Under the pieces are notes generated by a model. It saw only the letters and a program-made list of their open reading frames with translations. It had not been told where the DNA came from and did not search any database. DNA of 64,000 nucleotides from Hygrophila difformis (taxonomy: Eukaryota; Streptophyta; Magnoliopsida; Lamiales; Acanthaceae). Positions 1 to 11,500 of this stretch are shown one piece after another. The DNA lies in the NCBI GenBank assembly GCA_030278955.1, contig JAOANR010000012.1, forward strand, positions 23,181,977 through 23,245,976, read 5' to 3'. The first letter of the stretch is position 1, and each line of letters opens with the position of its first letter. The position numbers and the translations under genes are program-made.

Positions 1-495
1 ATTAAAATTCCTTAATTAAATTTTTGGTTGCTCAAGGCTTCAACAAGTTGCTACATCATTGCTTATACAAACAATTAGGATATCTTGCCATATCATTATC
101 TCATGTTAACTTTGAGAATGAGAATTAACATTTTTCCAAAAGGAATTTTTTTGATATAGTTTTGGATTATCTCCATGCAAAAAAGGAACTTGGAGAAACC
201 ACTTATATCCTCACATATTTTCTAGTATTGAATCAAGAACCCCCATCCAAACCTAAGTAGGTGATTCGACTAGAAAAAGAGTTAGTAAAAGAGGGAAAGG
301 ATGACAGATCAATAATTGGGAATGCATGAAAGCACAACAAGCAGGTCAGTACCACCATAAGAGAGAGGGGGGATTCACCTTCTTATGTATCCTCCATCCA
401 TATTTAAATGTGAGCTAATGAGTTATTTTCATTTTCCCAAGGAGGATACATAAGAAGATTAAGATTAAGATTTTCATGCCTGGAGAACTGTGTAC

Positions 496-3400
496 CTGAA
501 CATCCACTGATGTACCGTATTGTATCTCTTCATGCTCAAGAAGGCGCTGATGAAGGACACGGTAATGATCCATATCAAAATTCACCACTGGTTCCATATG
601 AACTTGCAGACTTGCCAGTTGAGTCACAACATAGGAGGCCATGACTTGTCCGAAAATTGCTGGTATGGTTCCTAGAACTGGAATGATACGAACTCGAAAA
701 CCTGGAACAATCTGATGATCAATACCAACAATCTGTCATTCGTTAACAAATTGATATACACTGCCAAGTTTTGCACCAAAAAAAAAAAAAAAAAAGAAAA
801 AAAGAAAAAAAGAGCAAGCTTAAATGTCAAAACAGAAAACTCTTCTTTACAGTTTCAGAAGATGGATCCCAATTATATAATTAAAATACATATTTTCTGA
901 TTAGAATAAAAATTTACAAGCCCATGTAATTCTAAATAGACCAGTCTCATTACTTACTTGATAATCTGAAGGATTTTCTTCCCCATTTGGTCCTTCAAAA
1001 GGAAGCAATTTTGCCTTGGGTTTCTCCAATGAGAAAACTACAGGAATACCCCCTTCAATGCCATGCTCCTTCCTTAGTCGGTGTCTGACCTGAATTTCAT
1101 GATTTTAACATCTTCAGTGCACAATTTATAACCAAATTATGGAACTTTAATGTCGACAACTTTATTTCAATAACAACATTCTTTGGCACCTTCGGGCTAC
1201 AAAAGGAAAAGAGATCATAACATGAAACATTTCTATTATTGAAGAAAGAAGAAAGGATGAAAGGATTTACTCAACCACCTTTAACTGAACAACTTGTTTA
1301 GAAGACCAAAAGCAAAGTGCATTAAGATTTCAGATATTATTTGTATATGAGAACTTCAGAAATACAGTTTTATAATTTGGAAGTAAAAGATCATACATAT
1401 TAAATGGTAATTAATTCAACTTCATAATGTAGTTCTATATATTGCTTATAGTCAAGGGGATTGTGCATTTTGATTATTCTCTACTATCCTATTATCAAAA
1501 GCTTCTTGATGTCAAGATCCTGCACCATGAACCTTTGCATTGCCATGGGGAGGGTTATAACTAAAAAAGTCATAGCGATACTGTAATATCCTTAACAGTG
1601 TGGAATTGCATCAGTATCATGGGGTTTGGACTTTGGAGGAATTTGGATTGGATTTGTATTATTTCTGAATTCTCACAATACAGATAGCTTCACCTCCACA
1701 TATCCGTAGGCACAACGCAACTTGAACAATTAAATTTCCAAGGCATCAAACATAAATTCAAAGTCACCGTCAATGTTAAAAACATATTATTGACCACTCA
1801 ATTCACGATGCAACCTTCTAAATCTTTGCAACACAAATACCTTCACAGCTTTAATAAAGATACTTGAAGTAATTAAAGGTCCAAAACATCAACTACAAAT
1901 TCTAAGTCATCATCCAATTAAACATCAAACTATCAACCATTCAATTTAAGATACATTCACCAAGAATCATGTCTAGACTAAAAATAACATGAAATTACAG
2001 AAATTAGTGTCTGTGTAGGCAAAATGGCCTCTCTTTCTCTCTCTCAATGTCATTCAGTAAATGGTGGACACAAAGCTAATGTCATTCCACTATACAAAGA
2101 CTAAAAGTAGCAGAAGTTGTCTATTGGGGAAATGCATCAAAGATGAAGTGACTATATGGTGAATAAGTTATTGTTGTAGAAAGCAAGTATAGAGAGAAAA
2201 AAGCTTTGATTAAATCACTCAAGTCTCCCTAATATCACATGTTTATTATAATAGAGAATACATAAGATAAATCACACGAACTAAACTAATCTCAAGAGAG
2301 TCTAATTGACATGATGAATATCAAGAAAATATAATTTCATAGATATAGTTAGCTAGATATTACTCGAGAACCTCTTGAGGCTGTAGTGAATAAACCTATC
2401 TTAAACTTGACACATTAAAGACTTAATATCTATATGAACCAACAAAATGGATGTGATTCCCACAGTTGAACCATTGTCAATGACCAAGTGCAATTAAAAA
2501 TGACTACCACCTAAATGAAAAAGAAAGATGTGGGACTTTCAGAATAAGGATATACTAATACTTACTGAACTCACAGTCACACACATAGATAGCCACATTA
2601 CATTGAATAAACTCTGCATGCCATAAGTAGGTTTGGGCCCTTATTTCCAGGACTTATTACTTATTTTTATTAAAATAAGATCATACCAGATCAGATTAGA
2701 CCAGATCAAATAAGATCATACGAGACCAATTAAGATCAGACCAGACCAGATCAAATCATTATAATAAAATTATATAATCACACGTAATAATTTTTTAAAA
2801 AAATAAAAAATAGAAATTTATATATTATTTAAATATACTAATCACATTCTTAATATATTTTACTAATATAAATACTTTCAATATTGTATATTTTTTATAC
2901 TAATGTCTGCGATCAATAAAATATTTTATAATAAAAATATATAAATTATTAATTATGATAAGATGATGTTTATTTTAAAAATATAAAAACACAAAATGTT
3001 GGATTTTTAAAAATATACATATACTTACAGGAATTTGTCAATGATAAATATTTTGTATATGACTATATGAGGAAAGGAGCAAGGAAGCGGTGCTCAGGTA
3101 TGAAATATGTCATTTTATATTTTTCTATTCAAAACAGAAAGTTATTCAAAAAAAATAAGTTTTAGACTTTCCATTTGTGATGGTCAACACGTGTGGATTA
3201 AAAATAATAACGAATAACATTAACATTATGTATTACAGATAAGTATTTTAAAATAATTTTTTTTAAAAAAAATTAATTGAGATATACTTTTAAAAAGAAA
3301 TGAATGAAATAGTAATTAATAATTCATTAATTTTTTTTATAATTAATAAGCAATATAATACAATAATAACACAGTAATTAATTATAAACATTAATAAATT

Positions 3401-6400
3401 AAAATTAATTGTTACAATTAATTTAATAATAATAATGATTTTGTTATTAATAATTATTGTAATAATTATTTTTATATTATTATTATTTTATAATAACAAT
3501 AATTTTAGGTATAAAAAAATATCATATCAGACCAGACCAGATCGAATCAGATCAGACCAGAAACACTCAGACCAAACCAGATCAGACGAGACCAGATCTT
3601 ATAAAATTCATATCAGAACACTTTATTTCAGGCGAAGAGAACAGGGCCTTAATGGGATTAACTCCCATTTTGCTTTAGTCTTGTTATACTCAAATTTCAA
3701 TTTGGTAATTGAATGGTGCAGATGAATCATAGTAGTCTTTGGATTTGCAAGTGCATATAAAACATGATTAAGCTAGGAAGTGCAGACTCACAACTGAAAT
3801 CACAGATATAAAATAAAAATCGCAAGATCAAAACATTACTGCTCGAGATAGTGGATCATTGGTTGATTCTCTTAAGTCAGCCACACGTATTCTGGTTGGA
3901 TCAGCTCTTGCCCCAGCTCCTGTTGCAGATAGAACTTTCAAGCCCCTCCGTACACATGCTGCAAGAAGTGCAACCTATAAGCCATGTTAATTCAACCTTA
4001 AGTTTCATGTTGGCAGGACAAGACTCATGCTAATCTTGTAGAACACTCCTTATTTTAAATGTACAGATACAGCTAATATCAGTGCAACAACAAAAAATTG
4101 TCACAAGGCAACGGAAAACAAATGAATACAGGAAATACCCATTGTTACCACAACAAACATCAACATGAACAATCATAAATGTCGTATAATCAATTAATTA
4201 CATTTTTTTTTTCCTTAACTGTGATTATATCAGAGAATATCTACACTATGTGGTACAATGATAAGGAAACCCAATAAGATTGAGAAAATACATCGCCATG
4301 ATTGATGTAGCAATCGAAAATCCAAGATTAGCCTGTGGGCGCAAGCTTTAAAAATCAGAAAGAACATGCATAGCAGGTTAAAAGTAAAGTTTAAATGAGA
4401 TGAAGAATTTGATTCACGCACACACACACATCTACATATATATATAAAGTGAAAAGAAATGTATGTTACTTTTGTATCAATGTTATCTATGCAATCAAGA
4501 ACAAAATCAGGGTTCCCAGAAAGAATTTCATCTTCAGATGATGTGTCATATAGCAGCACTTTCGCGTCCACATGGCACTCGGGGAAAATTGATGAGAAAT
4601 GCTTCTTCAGACAAATAGCTTTAGGAGTACCAACATCATCTCTTGTTGCAACAGCATGCCGATTCAATGAGGAGACTGAGACCTTACAACCAATTAAGAG
4701 AAGATAGTTAACTATTAATCAATTATAGTAATTATTGATTTCAGAAAAAAGAACCATGTGTCAACAATCCACGACAAATCAAACAAAGAGTTCATAATAG
4801 GCACAAATGATTTACTATATGGACAACAAATGTTATATGATTTATTTCTTCGTTGTTGTGGTGTTAGAGAAGAAATTTGCCACTAGATTTCAATCGAGCA
4901 AAATATCAAGAAATACAGCAAAAAGTTTTCAAATAATAACTGTGCCTTCAATTCCTGAGATCTTGGTCAATTATAGAGGAATAGATGAGAGGTTTAAAGT
5001 TAGAGAAAAGTGACTATTAGATTAATGCCAAACCTGATCAAAATCCACAAGAAGCAGCTTGCCTACACCTGACCTCAGTAGCATGGATGCAGCATGACTA
5101 CCAACTCCTCCAAGACCAATCACCACAACATATGAGGATACCACTCTCTGTTGGTGCTCAAAGCCAAAGAATTGAATATTCCTGGTGAAAGAAACAACTC
5201 TAAATCACATTTTTGTAGACCTCAAACTAATTTAATAGGATAAGACATTTATAAATGACTGTGTTTAGATCTTCTCTCTTCAAGGAATACATATTACAGA
5301 TCATACAACTATCTGCGATGCTCTTGTCAACCCAATGATGCCCGCATCTGCCATAGGATTAAAATTGCAGGATAGGTATGCTCGATAATATCGAGACACC
5401 GTTTCTTGTGCCACCAACAGACTTTTGGTCATCATCAGGCAACTAGCATCATTGAAATATTTAGTTACATTAGAGAACCTTATGTCACCTTGTAAGTTGC
5501 TCAGACACAATTTCATCCATCAGCAAGTCAGAACCAGCTTTGTTGTGATTGACATTCTTTGACACCTTATGACCTGTGTTTAAAAAAAAAATGTTTTACC
5601 AGTTACATATCTTACTAGTGCTGGTAAGGTACAAAATATGAAACTATAGTATGCAGCCCTGTAGCAAGTTCAGTGAAATTCTTTTATTTTCAGCTCCACG
5701 GATATGCCAAAGTACTTGTGTGAAGAGAAACTCATGAATGGCACTTTGACTGTCACAAACATTAGGCTGGCAATTTAAATCCAATTTGAAATTCTGATCA
5801 TTCCTGATCCAACCCTAAGCAAAAATTAATAATGCAAACCTGAATTTGACCTGATTATGACTTGAAAATTCCAAATAAACTCAATCTCACTAACTATAAT
5901 ATGATAATACCTGACTATTGCTGTATTTTCTTTCTCTGAAGAATCATTTAAATTGACCCAGCTAATGAATTTAACTTTGACCCAAATCGGCCAGATCTGA
6001 TTGACACCAATAACAGACACCACACTTTGGCAAAACAGCTAAATGGATTAGCTTATTCTAGGCAATTTGAACTGAATTAGCTTATTTAAAAAGATAAAAT
6101 AACTTCAATCGGCTCTTTTGAAACCGCTGCAAATAGCAACATTTTAGATTTTAGCTTATTCCAGGCAAAAAGTTAGTCCCTAAATTGTCAAACAGCTAAT
6201 TTTAACTAATTATTACTCATATAATCAGTTAACAACTAAGAGGTAATTCCCAAACAGGGTCCAAATAAATGCAATAATGTGACTTCATCTTGTAGCTCTG
6301 GCAGAGAAGTATCAATCAAATACCACTACACAGTAATGATTTTTAGAATTTGATTACTTTCGTGTGAGTTTCATATTACTGGTCCCATTTACAAACCTGG

Positions 6401-6851
6401 AACGAAGTCACTAATACAATCACACAATATATGTAAGTTTACAAACCAAAAATCATCGAGTAAGTGAACATTATCACTGTATAAAGTTAACAAACAATCG
6501 TCTCTAAAAAGGTCTCCAGCCTTTTGAGGTGAAAACGAAAAAGGAAAAAGATGCCAGAACCCCAACAGTAATATGCATAACATAGCTATCCACCGATTCA
6601 CCGAAGATGGGAATCAACAAACTCACCCTCGAATTCGTTGGCCTCCACACTAGTACAATGGCTTCCAATCCGCCTGCAACACGATGCAAATGAAAACCAC
6701 ATATAGCATTTACTAACACTACCAAATTCCCCTAAAAACCCGTTTAGCACACGGAATACCTGGGTAAAAGTTTGATGATGGCAACAGTAGCAGCAGAACC
6801 TAAAATAACTCCAGCACCAAGCAACGCCAAACGCTTCCCCGTATCAGTCAT
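496..6851 (-). CDS. tRNA threonylcarbamoyladenosine dehydratase (TcdA/Tcd1-like, ThiF/E1 superfamily), 3' end outside the window
   Basis: Eight coding exons are visible on the minus strand: 6760-6851, 6627-6673, 5489-5573, 5034-5181, 4470-4682, 3840-3974, 958-1089 and 496-711. All have GT..AG borders and compatible phases, giving 356 codons before the window edge. Residues about 7-25 form a hydrophobic N-terminal segment. Residues 97-102 are the nucleotide-binding GLGGVG loop, followed by a DFDQ acidic turn (121-124) and the NRH motif (131-133) of ThiF-type enzymes. The stretch DFVLDCIDNIDTK is typical of the TcdA family. In bacteria and fungi the family ATP-dependently cyclises t6A37 of ANN-decoding tRNAs to ct6A; fungal Tcd1/2 are mitochondrial outer-membrane proteins, so the N-terminal anchor suggests the same here (inference). 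The start is the first ATG before the anchor. The last exon or exons lie left of base 1. Exon calls are by eye from splice sites and homology. Confidence 0.9.
712..957 (-). other. Intron of the TcdA-like gene with a poly-A/AAAAG tract
   Basis: Lies between the exons 958-1089 and 496-711. A purine run of about 35 bases (A-rich with scattered G) sits at 779-813 on the plus strand, which is pyrimidine-rich in the sense of the gene. The acceptor at 712-714 gives an in-frame joint (DYQ-IVPGF); the alternative acceptor ten bases further in runs into a stop. Confidence 0.6.
1090..3839 (-). other. Large intron of the TcdA-like gene containing a transposon
   Basis: About 2.75 kb between the exon at 3840-3974 and the exon at 958-1089. 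It contains the GATC/AGACCAG-repeat element at 2635-3648 and is otherwise AT-rich without coding signal. No other gene is seen in it. Confidence 0.8.
2635..3648. mobile_element. Non-autonomous DNA transposon-like element with AGACCAGATC subterminal repeats, copy 1
   Basis: The left end begins GGGCCCTTATTTCC and the right end reads GAGAACAGGGCC, so the outer bases form a short terminal inverted repeat (GGCCCT). Both ends carry clusters of degenerate AGACCAGATC/AAGATCA repeats (2680-2757 and 3525-3605). The roughly 750-bp middle is AT-rich with no coding capacity. A second copy lies at 26410-27027 with the same order and many identical blocks, and a shorter inverted copy near 18095-18379. Dense subterminal repeats suggest a hAT- or CACTA-type non-autonomous family; I could not define a clean target duplication. 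It lies in an intron of the TcdA-like gene. Confidence 0.7.
5574..6626 (-). other. Intron of the TcdA-like gene
   Basis: A 1,053-bp intron between the exons 6627-6673 and 5489-5573. It begins GTGAG and ends CACAG on the minus strand. No gene, repeat array or structured RNA is obvious in it. Confidence 0.75.
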
Positions 6852-7300
6852 TGAATTTTGTGCTTGTGTTAGGAGAATGGCACTGAAGTTTCCCGGCGGA
6901 ACTCAAAAACCATAAGCCGACGACGGCGGACATAGAGCCGAATACGGAGATGGATAAAAGGCCTTGGCAAGCGTTGGGCCATCCCAGCCCATATGATAAA
7001 ATAGTCCGGCCCATAATTATAATGGTAAAAACTGCATCAGTTAAAATTGCACGACCTTTGTCAGGCCGAGCCATTTCCCACAGGCCACAGACCACTCGTC
7101 CCTCCGACATCTGACGACCGCCGCAGGCAGCACCATCCCTGGCAAGGCGACACTCCCAATCTCCCCATTTTGCCGAAGCCCAGCGGCCAGGCCCTAATTG
7201 ATTCCTTTAAGGCTCCATTTCTCCAAATCTCCAACCCTCCCAAAGCCGCACAGGCGCACAGCCCCGCTCCCAGTTCCCAGTAATACTTCGCGGCGCTTGG
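6852..7300. promoter_or_regulatory. Divergent promoter between the TcdA-like gene and the ZNF830-like gene
   Basis: Only about 450 bp separate the minus-strand start codon (6851) from the likely 5' end of the plus-strand gene. Three site II type motifs are clustered: TGGGCC at 6975-6980, AGCCCA at 6986-6991 and GGCCCA at 7008-7013. In plants such elements are common in promoters of housekeeping genes for translation and mitochondria, which fits a tRNA-modifying enzyme. The stretch 7080-7370 is relatively GC-rich, as expected for 5' untranslated exon. Transcription start sites cannot be seen. Confidence 0.6.
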
Positions 7301-8587
7301 CAGCGGCAGAAAATTCGGCTGCCTCTCAAGTCTTCACTCATTCCTGGTGGTAGCCTCCTCGGTCCTCGCCGGTGCGTTTGTGAATTTTATGAAATTCATA
7401 ATCCTTGAATAGTTGATTGAACCCTGATTGAAATTGTTAATGTCATTGAGGCTTGAAAGTGAATTGGTAAAATTGGTAGTATATGATTTATTCTGTCAAT
7501 CTGTGTAATTTTGTTCTGCAAAATTACAATCTATTTAACTTTGTTATGCAATTTACTGTCTAACTTACTTCAAAGTTCTATCGCTGATTGAGGGTGATTC
7601 TGTGAAATTGATTTATGGTTTGTGAATTGCAATTGCGTTCTGCAAAATTAGAATATATGTAACTATGTTATGCTATTTGATATTGTTATCTAGTTGCCAC
7701 TTGCCACTTGACTCTGCTGTGTTGATGTCATTTTCGAATTAGAATTTTGATATTATTTGATGGATGCCACTCTAATGTGCTGTAGGGTTTGAGTGCATAA
7801 CTGCATATGCTGCTTGTGTATATATGCTGGCTACTGCCACAGTTTTTTTTGTTTTTTTTCCCCCAACCTTTGGGCTTTTGGCTGCTTATTTGCTTCGTTC
7901 TGTGTTGTTGGGCATTGGCTGCTGCAATGTGATTGGGATTTGGGACTTGTGAGTTTTGATTTGGGAATCTAACAATTGTGAAGTTATGAGATGTTAACTT
8001 CTTGTCAGTTTGTCATTGTGATTTGTGGAATGTTTCCTTATTTGGTAAATTGGAAGGAAATTGCAATATCAATTCCATTTATTTATTTTTTTAAAACAAA
8101 AACAAAATGGTGCTAAGCGATCAGATGCCCGTTTTGGGTACGGGACACGTCGGGTACCCACCATGTTTGGGTCGCGTTCTGGTAATTAAATTTTGCACCT
8201 GCTCCCACCGAACCCGACTTGATGCCCACCCCTATCTAGAATTCTGGATGTCTGGACTTATGTGCTCTAATTTCAACCCAAATACATTGTAGTGATTGAA
8301 TTTCAAATACTAGAAACGAATTGCCCATCCCTTTTGTGAATACTGTTGAATATGTAGAGTGTAGGGTGCTTCTTAGCTGGAAGAAAAAGTATAAAAGCAT
8401 AATATTGTTTCTTCAATCCGAAACATTTTTCAGATTTGATTTTTATTAATATTTTATTTTATTTTTATTTATTTTTTTATTTCAGTAGTTTTAATCTCAA
8501 AATAAGGCATACAGGGATTTAACGTACTAGAATCTGAGCACCTAAATGTGGCTGCTGGATTTTTCAGGTAACAGAAAATTATTGAAA
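7300..8587 (+). other. 5' untranslated exon and first intron of the ZNF830-like gene
   Basis: A likely non-coding exon ends at 7371 (donor CCG|GTGCGT at 7372) and the next acceptor is at 8565-8567 (TTTTCAG), 20 bases before the start codon. The intron is T-rich, as plant introns are. At about 8095-8245 it holds a more GC-rich patch (CGGGTACCCACC, CCCACCGAACCC) that looks like a transposon remnant. Confidence 0.55.
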
Positions 8588-11500
8588 ATGGATGCTCAAG
8601 CAAAAAAGAATGCATTTTTCCGAGCAAAATTGAATGCACAAAAGCAGGAAAAGAAGCGTATTGATTCTCCAATTGTCAGGTATTGCTGTTATCGAGTCCA
8701 CATCTTTAATATCATTTTAAATTTGGTTTCTTAATAAGAGAGCATTTTAAGTTTCAAGCCTAGAGACTCTTTAGTATCCCAAGAATGAATACGAGTGATT
8801 GTAATAGTACAGATGAACAATTGTATACTTTTATTATTGTCTATGGCCTGTCCATGTCATAATCTTATGTATGGTTAATATTGTATGTGGATTTTGTGTG
8901 TAACTGGCTGCATATGAATATGTTCATATGGAAAGTTGGACATGTGGAACTTTTCAATATCTCATTGAATTTCTAGTGGACAGTAGAATGATGCACTCGA
9001 ATTGAAACTTTGGAGTTGTAACAAAAATGGTTCTGCCTGTTGAATAATGTGTGTGTTGTCTATAGCTTGGGAGAAATGTTGGTCGTACCTGTGAGTTTTT
9101 ATCTTGATTTTGGTTCACAAGTTTTTACTTCTTTGCCACTCAGCCTAAATCCCTTCATCAATTGTACATGTAGGTACAATGAACATGACCAACCTGTATG
9201 CAAAGTTTGTGAAGTTGTCATCAAATCTGAATCACATTGGCCTGCGCATCAAGCTTCTCGCAAGCACCATGCGGTAAACTTCTAACCACATGGATAAGAT
9301 TATAAATAATTAATAGGTCAATGTGTCCTTGTGTGCTTGTTTATTAATGAAGATTTACAAATCCTTCTCCCACCCCTAATTTAGAAACTACAAGCTGCAT
9401 AATAGGAAAAATGGATAGTGAACATGTGCATTTTTTGAAATTGAGGGCTTATGTCTTGTCATTTTGGATAATCAATTAAGTTCAAGAATGGTGCTCGCCG
9501 TTCATGCATTCCCATGTCTTCGCTAAGTCATGCTATTGGCGTGCACCACACCTCATTTTTCTTGCTTATTTCTTGCCCACCTGAGTGATGGTGCACTTTT
9601 TTAGTAGACTGCATAATATGATTGGAATTTGAATAGTATGTACGTATTGAGAAAATATGGGAAGTTATGTATTCATGATTGCCTATTTGGATGTTAACAT
9701 GATTGGAGGTTTAGAAAATAAACTAGATGAACAAATGAACATAGTCTATGCATCTTCCTGCATTTAAATGGTAAGTCTTTCTTTTCAATAAGTTCATAAC
9801 GTTCCTCGAGGCTTCACCAGTCACCACATAAATGAAGGGAAGAAAATGGGACGTTCTTGTGTTCTACAACTATCAAACTCATTTCCTTCTAGTTATGTAA
9901 TTGTGAATTTGAAAACTCTCAATTACTTTTTTTGACTCTGGAAAGTGATTGGTTGCAGACTTGAAGTTTGGATTTATCTCACCATGCCTCCCCTTTTGGA
10001 TGCATTGTGAACTTATAAACAGGCCTTGGCAATCAAGGTTTTGACTTTACCCTAACCAGTGGAAATCCTCGAGTTACTTGAGCAGTTGAGCAGCATGATC
10101 CATGATTTTTACTTGTTTTGTGAATTCCTAGAAGGATATTTTATCCCTCAATGCATTCGGCTTTTCGTGGGTGAATGGTACTGTAATTTGAACTTGTTAC
10201 ATTATCATTTTTGTTTCTTCAGGCTATTGAAAATTATAAGGCCACTGCTGCTGCACTAAATCGATCTAATAATGCTGCACCTGCTAAAGAGTTGTCAAAG
10301 CCTAAGCCTCAATTATATAAAGAGTTGAATGATAAACCTGAACCTTCATCTACGTTACCTACGAATAAATCGTCCATCCTTCCTCCAGATTTTTTTGATA
10401 ATCACGATGCAAAGAAGCTAAAAACCGGTAAGAATATGGTTTAGCTTGATGTTTACAATGCGTTTCTGTGGCCTTCAAGGACACCATTAACAGTGTACTG
10501 CATTTTAGATATTGGATTTGAATACATAAGGTTGCTGGGAGTCGGGAGACATCTTTATCATCATCATCAAAAGGAATTAACCTTTTAGATATTGAGTAAT
10601 ATTTAGAATGATATGCTTTATAACATTTGACAAAATTTAGTATCTTTAGATATATTTATTTAGGATCATCGATTTTAAACTTACTAAAATACTATTATTG
10701 ATTTAATATCCATGTTGGTTTATTATCTTTCTCAATTTACCATTCATTATAAAATGCCCTTATTTGCACTCGTTTTATCATTGTTAATGGGGAAAACTAT
10801 ACATGTTCTTCTCAACACATTTGATTTTGTTTATCTTTTGTAGAAAGGGGTTCTGGCCACAAGAACGAGTCTGTTCCCTTGAAGACTCAACTTGAGGAGG
10901 TGTTTGTGTCGATTGGGACTGATGGGCCATCTACTACAACGACAAAGATGAGAAGCCCCGAACTCCAGGCTTCAAACCACACGAGGCAGGCATCTAAACC
11001 TACCACTGGTTCTGAAGCTAAACAAACCAAAGGAGCTCTTCCTGAAGGATTTTTTGACGACAAAGATGCTGATTTACGTGCACGGGGCATTACACCTGTG
11101 AAGCCTGATGTAAAGTGAGTTTTCTTTATTCTATTTATATTCTAGTATAGGCTAATACATTTCCTTTATTAGTATTATTGCAATTGAGTTATTCAAAAAA
11201 TGCTAGATATAAGATTCCAACTCTATCTAATTGGTGTGCAAAGTGAAATTTGTGTTTGAATCTGTTGCTTTCACTGGAAGATGACCTCTTCAACTGTTGA
11301 AGCATTCGAAATATTCCTTGGCAAATATATGAACATGGCAAGATAATTTTCATCAGTGTGCTTACTAAATTTGCTCCTAATGTGATATCCATGTTTTGAA
11401 CTTTATAACATTAGGTTAAAAATGGAAAGTTCATGAATGTGGTGTATTAGTAGAATTAACTTACTAGAGGTTTGTGACTTTGCATAATCGTGGGGAGGAA

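Noticed and set aside
701..711. Alternative acceptor at 702-704 for the last visible exon of the TcdA-like gene
   Set aside because: It would shift the frame and reach a stop within ten codons; the acceptor at 712-714 keeps the frame and restores family sequence.
3435..3725. A 96-codon frame with repeated DQTRSDETRS-like residues
   Set aside because: It is a translation of the AGACCAGATC repeats of a DNA transposon lying in an intron.
7047..7283. A 78-codon plus-strand frame in the divergent promoter
   Set aside because: It starts within the likely promoter and 5' UTR, has no domain, and its proline-rich content follows from local GC richness.
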